Source: JBEKTW01 sp963727845 (GTDB taxonomy: Bacteria > Bacteroidota > Ignavibacteria > UBA10030 > SZUA-254). From it: a DNA stretch of 64,000 nucleotides. The notes beneath the pieces were generated by a model. The model was not told where the DNA came from. It worked only from the letters and a program-made list of their open reading frames with translations, and made no database searches. Where the stretch lies: assembly GCA_963727845.1 (NCBI GenBank), contig CAVSHI010000003.1, positions 496,001 to 560,000 on the forward strand, read 5' to 3'. The stretch's first letter is position 1, and each line of letters opens with the position of its first letter. Position numbers and translations under genes: made by a program. This document shows, one piece after another, positions 1-8,638 of the stretch.

Positions 1-735
1 GCCCGCTTTGCCGGTCATGTCCACCACGCTCGAAAGCCTGCCGCCGTACTCCGCAGGATACCCGCCCTTGTAAAACTGGACATCCTTCACGGCATCGGGA
101 TTGAAAGCGCTGAAGAAGCCAAAGAAATGGTCGACGTGGTACACCGTCATTCCGTCAAACAGAACAAGGTTCTGGTCCGGTGTGCCGCCCCGCACGTAGA
201 GCCCGGACTCACGGTCATTCGTGCCACTGACCCCGGGGAGCAACTGCATGGAGCGGAAAATATCGGGCTGGCCTACGTTTGGAAGAGTCAGAAGTTGCCT
301 GGGGGATATCGTTGAGAGGCTCGTTTCGTTTTCAGTTTTCAAAACGGTCGCTTCTTCTGCAACAACCGTCACTCCCTGGAGCAGCACGTCCTGTGTCGTC
401 AGCTCAAAAGCGATGTCTTCGGGCTTTTGTCCCGCGGGAATCTTGACTTCTTCAACTCCGTACCCGACGAATCGAGCTTCGAGGACAAATTGTGAATCCG
501 GTGCGTTCGGTAGAACGAAAAAGCCTTCCAGATTTGTTTTTGCCCCCACCCTCGTGCCTTTGATCATGAGCGTGGCATTCGGGAGGCGTTCGCCGCTTTG
601 CGCATCTTTCACCACGCCTTGAATCGTGCGCGTCTGCGAGTACAGAGTGGTAATTCCAATAGTGGGGATAGACAAAAGTACCATCGTCCCCACCCACAAC
701 CTGGTGAGAACATTCATCCACATTTTCGCTGCCAT
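1..735 (-). CDS. TonB-dependent receptor, N-terminal part (cut by window edge)
   Basis: The reading frame is open from an ATG at 735 to the first base of the window (245 codons), so the C-terminal barrel is missing. A hydrophobic leader (around residues 7-28) is followed by a carboxypeptidase-regulatory-like beta-sandwich (IQGVVKDAQSGERLPNATLM through FVGYGVEEVKI, about residues 35-105), and then a TonB plug domain with LPNVGQPDIFRSMQLLPGV and the typical LYVRGGTPDQNLVLFDGMTV and YPAEYGGRLSSVVD blocks. Such proteins are outer-membrane gated channels or adhesins energised by TonB; the ligand cannot be told. Internal ATGs at 723 and 717 are alternative starts. It lies 18 bp after the CBM9-like lipoprotein gene on the same strand, so they are probably cotranscribed. 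Confidence 0.85.
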   Translation of the reverse strand, partial: MAAKMWMNVLTRLWVGTMVLLSIPTIGITTLYSQTRTIQGVVKDAQSGERLPNATLMIKGTRVGAKTNLEGFFVLPNAPDSQFVLEARFVGYGVEEVKIPAGQKPEDIAFELTTQDVLLQGVTVVAEEATVLKTENETSLSTISPRQLLTLPNVGQPDIFRSMQLLPGVSGTNDRESGLYVRGGTPDQNLVLFDGMTVYHVDHFFGFFSAFNPDAVKDVQFYKGGYPAEYGGRLSSVVDMTGKAG

Positions 736-753
736 TTCTTTACAGCAATACCA

Positions 754-1668
754 CTAGTGGGAGGATGAATCTTGAGCTGCCAATTGCACTTTTGCCCAGA
801 CACTGAGCGGTTCAGCCTGGCTGCCAGATCGCGAGCCCCCGCCGCCGCCGCCGCCACGACGTCCGCCGCCGCCGCGTCCTCCACCCATGCCTCCGCCCAT
901 GCCTCCACCACCACCCCCGCGTCCTCCGCCCATACCGCCGCCGCCACCTTCTCCTCCACCACCGCCCGACGATCCACCGCCACGTCCGGTTGAGGTTTCG
1001 AGGCCGACGCCGATTTGCATTCCCGGCTTTGTCCCGATTGCGAAAGCCGTAGGCCCGCTATCAGCAAGGGGCATCTTCAACTCATAGACAAGAACGCCGT
1101 TCGTAATACCGACACGGACATCAATGCCGCCTGTCTCGGCGGTCGTCATGCGATGATGTTCGCCATCTCCCGGACCATACACTTCCAGCTCATCCACCAT
1201 CGGTGGCGCATTGTTCATCTGAGACCCAGCCTGTTGCTCTCCCCCGGGTTCGCCGGAGCCGCTTTCATCCCCGCTGCTTTCTCTTCGTCCCTGCTGTGAA
1301 CCGGATCCGCCGGCGCCCAGAGGATAATGGATCCCGAATTTCTTATCGTCCCCACCTTTGCGGTCGAACCATATCGTCAGTCCCGACCTCATGATCTGTC
1401 GTTGGTAATCCCGGTTTATAGTGATTAAACCGATATAGAGAAACTTTCCGTCATTGAGCAGACCCATGGATGTTTCGTGTTCATCAAGAGCGTAAAGGGA
1501 ATCTTTCCATTCCGTATTCTTTCCGTCAATGATGACATCTTTGGTTTTCCAGCGACTGGCAAGATCCAGCGTCTTGCATCCTCCAACCAAACACAGGAAC
1601 GAAGGTACGAGCCAGAGCACGCCTACCGCGACGCTGTGGAGAAGCTTTGCCTGTTTATGGGTAACCAT
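754..1668 (-). CDS. lipoprotein with CBM9/DOMON-like domain and glycine-rich tail
   Basis: 304 residues. The N-terminus carries a type II signal peptide with lipobox LVGGC (Cys31), so the mature protein should be lipid-anchored. Residues about 35-115 (VIIDGKNTEW, LLNDGKFLYIGL, GLTIWFDRKGGDDKKFGIHYPLG) look like the CBM9/DOMON-like beta-sandwich often seen beside outer-membrane proteins in this phylum. After a Ser/Gly/Gln-rich linker comes a second beta-rich part (VRVGITNGVLVYELKMPLAD), and residues about 225-285 are a low-complexity tract of Gly with Met, Arg and Ser. It sits between the Spy-like gene (47 bp upstream) and the TonB receptor (18 bp downstream). Ligand and role are unknown; naming is by pattern only. 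Confidence 0.75.
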   Translation of the reverse strand: MVTHKQAKLLHSVAVGVLWLVPSFLCLVGGCKTLDLASRWKTKDVIIDGKNTEWKDSLYALDEHETSMGLLNDGKFLYIGLITINRDYQRQIMRSGLTIWFDRKGGDDKKFGIHYPLGAGGSGSQQGRRESSGDESGSGEPGGEQQAGSQMNNAPPMVDELEVYGPGDGEHHRMTTAETGGIDVRVGITNGVLVYELKMPLADSGPTAFAIGTKPGMQIGVGLETSTGRGGGSSGGGGGEGGGGGMGGGRGGGGGGMGGGMGGGRGGGGRRGGGGGGGSRSGSQAEPLSVWAKVQLAAQDSSSH

Positions 1669-1715
1669 GTGAACGTTCTCTTTCGAATGTTGACGATATG
1701 ATGTTTATCTACGGA

Positions 1716-2111
1716 TTAGTCCTGCCTCTGCCGACCGCGACCTCCACCCATTTGTGGACGTTCCTGCTTCATCTTTTCGTATTTTGCTTTCTGCGCGTCA
1801 GTGAGAAGCGCTTCGATTTTCGCATCGACATCTTTCATGATATCGCCCATCGCCTGGCGCATGGCGCTGCGGTCACCTTGATTGTTCTGGAACATTTTGC
1901 TGCGTGCCGAGTCCGCGGCAATGTAGATGATCCGCACGCTGTCGGCTTGAGCTTTCGTCAACGAGAGGCTGTCGGTAATGGCTTTGACACGGTCATCGAG
2001 CGACATCCGCCCCCCGCGCTGGGCACGGCTTGCGCCCGGCATCAGTAGTGTAAGAGAGCAGATCGCCACGACAAGCATTGCTAACCTGGGAAAGAATTTG
2101 GACATCATCAT
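1716..2111 (-). CDS. Spy/CpxP-like periplasmic protein (LTXXQ repeats)
   Basis: 131 residues from the first of three consecutive ATGs (2111), chosen because AAAGG lies just upstream; an in-frame TTG at 2123 is also possible. A signal peptide ending near SRAQ precedes a helical body with two LTXXQ-type motifs (LTKAQADSVRIIY and LTDAQKAKYEKM), the signature of the Spy/CpxP family. Family members are periplasmic chaperone-like or stress-sensing helical dimers. The C-terminus ends in a Gly/Arg/Gln-rich tail, a compositional feature shared with the neighbouring genes. It is the first gene of a probable three-gene minus-strand unit with the CBM9-like lipoprotein and the TonB receptor. Confidence 0.75.
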   Translation of the reverse strand: MMMSKFFPRLAMLVVAICSLTLLMPGASRAQRGGRMSLDDRVKAITDSLSLTKAQADSVRIIYIAADSARSKMFQNNQGDRSAMRQAMGDIMKDVDAKIEALLTDAQKAKYEKMKQERPQMGGGRGRQRQD

Positions 2112-2152
2112 GTAGCCTTTCAAATAGTGAATGATTGCGGAAAACCTCGTGC

Positions 2153-2204
2153 CGTTCCAACAAAATGATTGTACATCAGAGATGTGTAAGTCCTTGTTGG
2201 AACG
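2153..2204. promoter_or_regulatory. nested inverted repeat in the leader of the Spy-like gene
   Basis: An exact 11-bp inverted repeat (CGTTCCAACAA at 2153-2163 and TTGTTGGAACG at 2194-2204) surrounds a second small inverted repeat (ACATC 2173-2177, GATGT 2181-2185) with almost the same centre. It lies 42 bp upstream of the Spy-like start. It could be an operator, an RNA hairpin in the leader or a small palindromic repeat; there is no T-tract to call it a terminator. Confidence 0.45.
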
Positions 2205-2350
2205 AGCACTATGCCCCTTTTATTTGTAAACATTAAGTTGTAGGGCAATAGTATGGGAAAAACCCACCACATCAGGAGTTTGACACGGCCAAAGCGCTTA
2301 GGTTTAAGAACCTCCGCGCAATCACACGGCAGCCCTCAGCCTGATACAGG

Positions 2351-5239
2351 TCAGATGTTCGGTCGCGACTCGTGAAATTGCCTCAGATTGTACGAAAACG
2401 TCAACATATAGTAGCGGCTAAGAACAGCGGTGGTCGCATCCTGAACATAGGTTGTGGTCACCGTCCGGTTAATACTCCTGTTTTGATTGAGAAGGTCGAA
2501 GACGGTGAAAAGGATTTCTCCCTGCTGGTTTTCGAAGAGCTTCTTTCCCACGTTCAGGTTCCAGAGAGTGTAATTCTGGTTCAGGTCGCTTGACAATCCG
2601 TTGTACAAAGTGTTTGTGATGTCCGTCTTCACATCAATGCCCTGCCAGAAGATCAGATTGAGCTTAAGACCGGCTGTGTGGCTGAAGTAGTTATTATTAA
2701 GGGAGGGTTGCGTCGAATTCTGGGAGTTATTGAAGTTCGCGGTGTATGAAACGGTAAAATCGACTTTTTCGCTTATGTTACTTCCGAGGACAAAGCCGGG
2801 ACTCAGAGCGACCACCTTAGTCATGTTGAGGAGATTGTCGATCAGTCCGGGTGTGCGGCTATAGGTAATACCCCCGTTGAGATTCAGGTTGCTTCCGAGA
2901 AAATCGACCGGGAAACCGTACGTGCCGAAGGTGCGAACGCTCCAGTAACCGTCCAGATTGACCGGAGCGGTGAGCTGTGTCCCCCTGGTGAGTTGAACAT
3001 TTCCGGGGAGCATTGTGTCATGAACGGCGGTAAAGGACGAGTTGCCGATGTAATTCTGCGTATAGTTCGCGTAGAAGAAGAGGAGGATGCTCTGCGCCTT
3101 TTCCGTTTCCGCAAGCGAGAGCCGTGTGAGAAGAGTCTGACTGTACGACTGTTGAAGATTCGGATTACCAATAGAAAGAATGAGCGGGTTGGAGTTATCG
3201 ACAACATTTTGCAGTTGTGTAATTGTTGGTGAACTTGTTAGGGTTCGATAAAACACCCGGAGACTTCGCTTGTTGGAGAATTCATAATTGAGAATAGCAT
3301 TCGGCAGCACCGAATAGAACATTTTCGAGACCGTGGATGTATTCGGAAAAGATTGTTCGCCCTGCAGACTCGCAATCTGATACGCAACACCCGCAGATCC
3401 ATTCAGTGGCCCCAAATGAAGACGGTAACCGATTCCACCATTGTTAGTCAGGTATTCGTTGTTAAAAGAATTGGAGTGAATGCTATCAAGATCGGAATAG
3501 GCGCTTGAGAGTGAGTCAAATTTGTAGGTCCGGTTATCCGATATGCTTTTTGTATACGTCGGCGTGTAGTTGATTTGGATGAGGCCGCTTGTCCCGGCGG
3601 GCTCGGTATAGACAACATTCGAAGAAGCTGTGTAACCGTTCGTCACGATCCCCGCCTGTTGGTTAATGGTATCCGCGCCAACCGGGCTCGTGTAGTATTG
3701 ATCGAACGACGTGAGAGTGTTGGTGGAGGTTCTGCGGTTGAGGCTCAGTCCGACATCGACGGAGAGCGTCCGGCCGGGCGCAGGGAATTTATGCCGGTAG
3801 GTAGCGTGGGTCCGCATCGTGTAGCCGTCGGTGTTTACCTGGTTGTCGCTTTGGGCCTGACTCTGCAACACATTCTCCGAAGAGGTGTTGACCCCTGTGA
3901 CCGAACTCGTTGAGTTGTTTTGCTGGAGGTATAGTTGCGGGGTCGCGACAAGGAAGTTGGAAGAATCGGCCTTGTAGTCGAACCGGAAATTGAAACGATG
4001 GTTGTAGTTCGTCTTTTCCGCACTGCTATTCTCATTGTAAAAACTGCTGGAGTCGGGTGAGTAGACATACTGCCGGTGAAGGATCTGGGGATTTTGATTA
4101 TCCGTCTCGTTAAAGAAATAGCTCCCGGCCATGAAGAGGTTCCTTGCAAGACTATCGGCGTCATTCAGACCGACCGAGTTCGCCGAAAACACTCCGCTTT
4201 GCTGCCCGATAAGGAAATTGTTCGCAGCGCCGCCCGCACCGGGATTAGGAGCGCCCCCCGGCGTTCCGCTGTTTTGACCCGAGCCGCCTCTCCCGCCGCC
4301 GCGTGTGAACAATCCTCCACCGCCGCCGCCGCCCGCACCCCTCTGATTTCCAGTGCTCATTACGCCGAGCAGGTCCTGTGTCGAGAAGTTTTGCTGGCTG
4401 ATGTCGTTGGAGAGTGCGATGAGAGAAAGCCGCCGGTCGGACTCAAAAGAGTTCACGCTTCCGCTCGCGATATAGCGGTCGTCGGTACCGTATCCTCCGT
4501 AAATGCGACCAAACTCTCCGCTCCTCCGCTCCGGCCGTGTCACGATGTTCATGGTTTTGATCGTCTGCCCATCGTCAAACCCGGTGAGTTGTGCCTGGTC
4601 GCTCAGCTTATCGAATACCTGTACCTTATCGATGACATCCGACGGCAGATTGCGAAGCGCAAGCGTCGCGTCGCTTCCAAAGAACGGTCTTCCGTCCACA
4701 AGAACCTGCTGGACATTTTCGCCCTGTGCCTGCACCGTCCCGTTTTGGACCACGACGCCGGGCATTTTCGTCACCAGGTCTTCCGCCGTCGCATCCGGAT
4801 TTGTTTTGAACGCCTGCGCGTTGTACTCCGTAGTGTCGCCTTTCTGGACTGCAGTTGGCAGACGTCCTTGCACGATGTATTCCTGCATCGGGATCGTTCC
4901 CTCCGACATCGCCAGAGTGCCTAGACCGACGAGTGACCGTTCAATGTCGACATTTTTTCGGATCAATTTATAACCGACGCGGGTCACTTCGAGCGCGTAC
5001 GATCCGTGCGGAACGCCGGGAAAGTGAAAATAGCCATTCGTGTCGGTTGCGGTGACATAGGTGCCGGTTGAGTCGTCCCGGTCCGTGAGACGGACGTGAA
5101 CGCCAACGAGCGGTCGATTCCTACCCTTGTCGATGACTCTCCCCTCGACTGCTGCAGTTTGTGATAAAATGTGACCTGCGAGAAGGAAAATCGCGAGGAA
5201 TGGTAGGGCGACCCTGTTTATCGCTCTATTACTTCGCAT
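2351..5239 (-). CDS. outer-membrane beta-barrel receptor (CarboxypepD_reg + plug + OMP_b-brl_3 type)
   Basis: 962 residues from ATG 5239; a 36-codon in-frame upstream extension is rejected because the signal peptide (RVALPFLAIFLLAGHILSQ) begins right after this Met. Order: regulatory-like domain (VEGRVIDKGRNRPLVGVHVR, residues about 30-115), plug-like region (GVVVQNGTVQAQGENVQQVLVDGRP, about 130-235), a Gly-rich insertion around residues 300-350 (GAGGGGGGGLFTRGGGRG), then a long aromatic-rich beta-barrel of the outer-membrane-protein beta-barrel type. No TonB box is obvious. Family members are outer-membrane proteins of Bacteroidota, often of unknown substrate. The Gly-rich insert resembles the tail of the lipoprotein at 754-1668, suggesting the proteins act in one envelope assembly. 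Confidence 0.85.
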   Translation of the reverse strand: MRSNRAINRVALPFLAIFLLAGHILSQTAAVEGRVIDKGRNRPLVGVHVRLTDRDDSTGTYVTATDTNGYFHFPGVPHGSYALEVTRVGYKLIRKNVDIERSLVGLGTLAMSEGTIPMQEYIVQGRLPTAVQKGDTTEYNAQAFKTNPDATAEDLVTKMPGVVVQNGTVQAQGENVQQVLVDGRPFFGSDATLALRNLPSDVIDKVQVFDKLSDQAQLTGFDDGQTIKTMNIVTRPERRSGEFGRIYGGYGTDDRYIASGSVNSFESDRRLSLIALSNDISQQNFSTQDLLGVMSTGNQRGAGGGGGGGLFTRGGGRGGSGQNSGTPGGAPNPGAGGAANNFLIGQQSGVFSANSVGLNDADSLARNLFMAGSYFFNETDNQNPQILHRQYVYSPDSSSFYNENSSAEKTNYNHRFNFRFDYKADSSNFLVATPQLYLQQNNSTSSVTGVNTSSENVLQSQAQSDNQVNTDGYTMRTHATYRHKFPAPGRTLSVDVGLSLNRRTSTNTLTSFDQYYTSPVGADTINQQAGIVTNGYTASSNVVYTEPAGTSGLIQINYTPTYTKSISDNRTYKFDSLSSAYSDLDSIHSNSFNNEYLTNNGGIGYRLHLGPLNGSAGVAYQIASLQGEQSFPNTSTVSKMFYSVLPNAILNYEFSNKRSLRVFYRTLTSSPTITQLQNVVDNSNPLILSIGNPNLQQSYSQTLLTRLSLAETEKAQSILLFFYANYTQNYIGNSSFTAVHDTMLPGNVQLTRGTQLTAPVNLDGYWSVRTFGTYGFPVDFLGSNLNLNGGITYSRTPGLIDNLLNMTKVVALSPGFVLGSNISEKVDFTVSYTANFNNSQNSTQPSLNNNYFSHTAGLKLNLIFWQGIDVKTDITNTLYNGLSSDLNQNYTLWNLNVGKKLFENQQGEILFTVFDLLNQNRSINRTVTTTYVQDATTAVLSRYYMLTFSYNLRQFHESRPNI

Positions 5240-5372
5240 TTTCTCATCTTTGACCGTCTTGGGAGGAGAAAGTTTAAGAAAAAGATGAGAATTAAGCAGA
5301 CTTGTTTTGGACGGCTGGAATGTGCGATTCAGTGAAACTGGTGACATTCAGGGTGAGTATGAGGAGATGATA

Positions 5373-5443
5373 AACCAACCCACGACTTTAGTCGTGGGAC
5401 CAGCACAAACAAACCCCTGACCAGAAACCGCTTCAGCGGTTTC
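5373..5443. repeat. two-hairpin palindromic repeat, copy 1
   Basis: Two short hairpins in tandem: CCCACGACT-TT-AGTCGTGGG (5379-5398) and GAAACCGCT-TC-AGCGGTTTC (5424-5443). The same two hairpins, with the same flanks (aaccaa before, gacNagc after), recur at 7122-7194. This fills much of the 377-bp gap 5240-5616; the rest holds the terminator at 5539-5574 and nothing else I recognise. Confidence 0.8.
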
Positions 5444-5538
5444 CTGTCATTTCTGAACTGCCATCTTTCGAGTCAGGACTTCGTCACCGCGCTCAAACGA
5501 TAGGAATAGATGCGAATCAGAAGATCAACGATGGATAA

Positions 5539-5574
5539 AAAAAGCGTGCCGGGATTGTTTGTTCCGGCACGCTC
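5539..5574 (-). terminator. rho-independent terminator of the 5617-6672 lipoprotein gene
   Basis: Read on the minus strand, the 9-bp stem GCGTGCCGG/CCGGCACGC (5546-5554 with 5566-5574) is followed directly by seven T residues (5545-5539). It is about 42 bp past the stop codon of the lipoprotein gene. Confidence 0.85.
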
Positions 5575-5616
5575 TTCTAATCTATTGCGGTAGAGTCCGC
5601 ACGGAATTGCTGCAAC

Positions 5617-6672
5617 CTATTGCAGAACTAGTTGGATGGCGTCATCATTCTGGAGCATGAGCCGGACCGTCCCACCATCGTGACTGATTTCCGTGACAAC
5701 GCTCTGGTTGATCGAACACCTGAAACCGTTCGCCCAACTATTGTGAATCAGCTCCTTGAGCTGGGCCGCAGTTATGGTGTACGTCCCGGGATTTCCGCCC
5801 AGTTGTACAATCACGGCTCTCGTTGAGTCGAGCATTGGTGGTCCTATCATCCTGCCACCCGGTCCGCCGGGTCCGTGTCGTTCTCCGCCCCGGTCCATTC
5901 GTCCACGATCAGGCGGCTCGCCTCTCATTCCCCAATCCGGTCCACCAAGTCTGCCATGCGGTCCGATTCGTTCACTATCGGGCAGCGGGGCGTGCAGGAA
6001 ACCGGAATCGTTTTCCACACGTAGTCGTTGAGGGACGAGCTGGAAAAGAACGGCGGTGTTCGGATCTCCACCCTGCCAGGTGATTGCAAGGTCGGCGGAT
6101 GTATCGATTTTCTGATCCTCACTTGGGCTGGTGATCTTCAATAAGCCTGCGGGCGCGGTGAGCGAAGCTTTGAATGCGCTGAACTGGGCCGAGCCGCTGA
6201 CATCAAACTCGTACGTTCCATTTGCCACGAATTGGATATTCGAGCCCGATCCCTCCATGCGCGGGCCGGATAACGAGGTGTACATTACTTCCCCGCGGGG
6301 TCCGGTAATTTTGTTGAGCGTAAGGTTCGTGCTGCCGTAGTTGAGAGTAACCGAGCCGATGTCGATTTCTGTATGATGTGCCCCCCTCATCGATTTGGCT
6401 TGCGTGGTGTCGAATGCGACCGCTTCTGCTGCACCCATCACCGAGTCGGTCGAAGTTGCGGGATCCAAGAGATCACGCCATCCTACCGAGAAGACGGCTC
6501 GTGCCGTCACTGTATCGCCGTTGACTCCCAGGAGGTTTTCAGCAACGTTGCCGCTGGTCGTCGAGGCTGTCGTCGTCAGAGCGCTCTGGGGGTTTTCCGA
6601 GCACCCCGGCGCTAGCGACAAAATCAGGCATAATGTTACGAACGACAAGATGCCCGTGATTACTTTTTTCAT
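5617..6672 (-). CDS. lipoprotein of unknown function with Arg/Gly/Pro-rich segment
   Basis: 351 residues from ATG 6672, selected because a clear AAGGAG lies 6 bases upstream and a type II signal peptide with lipobox LAPGC (Cys24) follows at once; an 18-codon upstream extension is dropped. The middle (residues about 90-250) is beta-rich, with SVTLNYGSTNLTLNKITG and LLKITSPSEDQKIDTSADLA followed by ITWQGG, the latter resembling the Ig-like 'TSPs-G-x-W' modules of secreted proteins. Residues about 240-290 are low-complexity Arg/Gly/Pro. No enzymatic motif is visible. It has its own strong terminator and is bounded by copies of the same palindromic repeat, so it is probably monocistronic. Its gene lies next to the OMP barrel and shares the same compositional bias. 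Confidence 0.75.
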   Translation of the reverse strand: MKKVITGILSFVTLCLILSLAPGCSENPQSALTTTASTTSGNVAENLLGVNGDTVTARAVFSVGWRDLLDPATSTDSVMGAAEAVAFDTTQAKSMRGAHHTEIDIGSVTLNYGSTNLTLNKITGPRGEVMYTSLSGPRMEGSGSNIQFVANGTYEFDVSGSAQFSAFKASLTAPAGLLKITSPSEDQKIDTSADLAITWQGGDPNTAVLFQLVPQRLRVENDSGFLHAPLPDSERIGPHGRLGGPDWGMRGEPPDRGRMDRGGERHGPGGPGGRMIGPPMLDSTRAVIVQLGGNPGTYTITAAQLKELIHNSWANGFRCSINQSVVTEISHDGGTVRLMLQNDDAIQLVLQ

Positions 6673-6906
6673 CTGGTACTCCTTGAGTATGGTTGTGGAT
6701 TTCCCCATCTCCTTTATGTTCGACACCTCTTCACGGATTTGGTTTCATCCTTTCATATAGTCTTTCAATCGCAGGGTGGCTCCGGCGGGCAGTTACAGCG
6801 CCAATCCGGCGGAGGGAAATTCAGGGTATTCGGGTGGCAGACAGCAAGTTTTTCCCCTTTTTTGCATCTTACTTTGCACTTGAATCTGGGAAGTAACGGG
6901 GGAGAG

Positions 6907-6957
6907 TTTAGAGGTTCGCGGTCAGAGATTAGAGGTTTGAGGTTTTGGGTTTGAGTT
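6907..6957. repeat. low-complexity gaggtttgaggtttt tract
   Basis: A degenerate run of agaggtt/gaggtttgaggttttggg units, similar in composition to the tract at 60961-60994. It lies in the 449-bp stretch between the lipoprotein start (6672) and the palindromic cluster (7122), where I see no credible gene. Confidence 0.4.
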
Positions 6958-7121
6958 TGCAATTTGCTCGGGTTCAGAAACGATGATCGTGTTCTTCAAA
7001 CAGTTCGAACAAATTCCTGGATCTTCACGTCACTCGCAACCCTCTCTCAAATTTGGGAAAGGGGACGGGGGTGAAGGCAAAAAGCCATTCAGCAAACCGC
7101 GTCGAGGGCGAGGAGAGGATG

Positions 7122-7335
7122 AACCAACCCACGACTTTAGTCGTGGGACAAGCTCGAACAAGACTAAATGCCAGGAACCGCTTCAGCGGTTTCCAACTGC
7201 CACGAGAGCTAGGAGTGAAGGTTACCTTCAGCTCCGTCCTCACTTCGGAGAAGGTAACCTTCTTCTAAACCGTTGAAACGGTTCCTTCGCGTTTGGGTTT
7301 TTCCTTCCCACGGCTGAAGCCGTGGGTTTTGTCTT
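7122..7335. repeat. palindromic repeat cluster (copies 2 and 3, opposite orientation)
   Basis: Copy 2 repeats the unit of 5373-5443: CCCACGACTTTAGTCGTGGG at 7128-7147 and AACCGCT-TC-AGCGGTT at 7176-7191. A central hairpin follows, arms GAAGGTTACCTTC (7217-7229) and GAAGGTAACCTTC (7250-7262), with inner CTCCG/CGGAG. Then comes an inverted variant copy: AACCGTT-GA-AACGGTT (7268-7283) and CCCACGGCT-GA-AGCCGTGGG (7307-7326). The arrangement resembles REP/BIME clusters. No transposase lies in the window. Confidence 0.75.
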
Positions 7336-7398
7336 GCCGGATCCCATCCGGTCGAGCGCTTGGTGAAGCAGTTTACTCAGTTTCGAGTTCTGCCTTAC

Positions 7399-7418
7399 CC
7401 CATGACCGAAGTCATGGG
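7399..7418. repeat. single palindrome related to the CCCACG family
   Basis: CCCATGAC-CGAA-GTCATGGG, an isolated 8-bp-stem hairpin 46 bp past the end of the GH76-like gene; same outer bases and spacing as the family at 5379, 7128 and 7307. Confidence 0.6.
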
Positions 7419-7463
7419 TTCAGCCAACGTGTCTGCGTGCAAGGTCGATCTCCCCCGGCATTC

Positions 7464-8579
7464 TCACTTCGATTCCATCTTCTTCAGCACATACACATAC
7501 ACTCCGAAGGCGCGGACGGCCTGCGACTGGGGATGAACGGTTCCAACCTGGTCGACGCCGTACCCATCCTCGCCGCCGTAGGGATTCCAGCCGTTGCGGA
7601 TGCCGTTGTCGGCTTCACGATGCAGCGTCACCGTTGCCGTTCCTTCGTGGTTGGTCCAGACATGTTCCAGCATTTTCCGGACTTTTTCCGGGACGTCGCT
7701 GAGCTGGTCGGGCGCAATCAGGTATGCAGCGAGGAGGTTATGGACAAAGTGTCCGTTGCCGTCCATGTGAATTTGATAAAAATCATACGGGTCGACCCAG
7801 CCAGTCGCCGGGTCGAGGATCCGCTTCACGCTTGCAACCATGATCTTCTTGTATTTTGGGTCTTTCGTCACGCGATACAGCGAGGCGCACACCATGCAGT
7901 ATTCCACTCCATCCCACGGAAGCTGTTTACCGAACGCCGCCAGGCCGGGCTTCCCCTCCCACCGTCCGTTGCCGCGATAAAACGTTTTCTCAACACCTGG
8001 ATATTTCTTATCGCCGTTCCAGACCATGAGTGCGTCCTTCAGGAAGCGTTTGTCGCCGGTGGCTTCGTATAGCCAGCACGCAACCGAGATCATCTGGTTC
8101 ATGTTGCTATTCGTAAAAATCCGGTCATTGACATTCGCGCCGGGGGGCCAGTTGTACCAGCTCCAGAAGCCTTCATGGTTGGACAGGCGCCCTTCGCTCC
8201 GGGCGTCGAGGTAGCGCTGACGGGCATCTTCCACCCAGATCCTGTTTTGGCGGCCCGTGAAATCCCACCAGTACATTTCCGCGAGGCAGATCCAGGCGCG
8301 GTCGTCGACCCACGTCCCGTTGAACATGTTTCTCATATCGTGGTCGAGGTGAAAGCGCAGGAGGGATGAGTCGTGGGTTGCGGCGAACAGGTACGCGTCG
8401 CCGATCGCCCCGTTCGCGCCTTCCCAGCCCGGAGTGTAGACGATATGGAACAACTTATCGATCGCGTACGCGCGGCCGAGCCACGTATTGTATAATTCCT
8501 TGTTTGCCTCTTTGCTCCCCGCTCCAGTCGCTATCGACAGAGCAATCGCTGCAAGAATGACGGCAAGGCTTTTCTTCAT
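7464..8579 (-). CDS. GH76-like glycosidase, secreted
   Basis: 371 residues with a signal peptide (residues 1-22) and an all-helical six-hairpin type fold. The segment NMFNGTWVDDRAWICLAEMY (residues 84-103) contains an Asp-Asp pair (D92-D93) in the position of the catalytic Asp pair of family 76 alpha-1,6-mannanases, and helical repeats such as YLFAATHDSSLL, YEATGDKRFLKDAL and YRVTKDPKYKKI recur at toroid spacing. GH76 enzymes cleave alpha-mannans; here the substrate is inferred only from family likeness, and other (alpha/alpha)6 families are possible. The gene is isolated between repeat clusters. Confidence 0.65.
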   Translation of the reverse strand: MKKSLAVILAAIALSIATGAGSKEANKELYNTWLGRAYAIDKLFHIVYTPGWEGANGAIGDAYLFAATHDSSLLRFHLDHDMRNMFNGTWVDDRAWICLAEMYWWDFTGRQNRIWVEDARQRYLDARSEGRLSNHEGFWSWYNWPPGANVNDRIFTNSNMNQMISVACWLYEATGDKRFLKDALMVWNGDKKYPGVEKTFYRGNGRWEGKPGLAAFGKQLPWDGVEYCMVCASLYRVTKDPKYKKIMVASVKRILDPATGWVDPYDFYQIHMDGNGHFVHNLLAAYLIAPDQLSDVPEKVRKMLEHVWTNHEGTATVTLHREADNGIRNGWNPYGGEDGYGVDQVGTVHPQSQAVRAFGVYVYVLKKMESK

Positions 8580-8638
8580 TTCTGTTCCTGATTTTAAGTA
8601 AGGTAAGGGGTATTTTAGTGGTTTACAAACTACTTGAG

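Noticed and set aside
772..1087. Plus-strand proline- and alanine-rich open frames
   Set aside because: They are the antisense reading of the glycine-rich tail of the lipoprotein at 754-1668 and have no start or ribosome-binding context.
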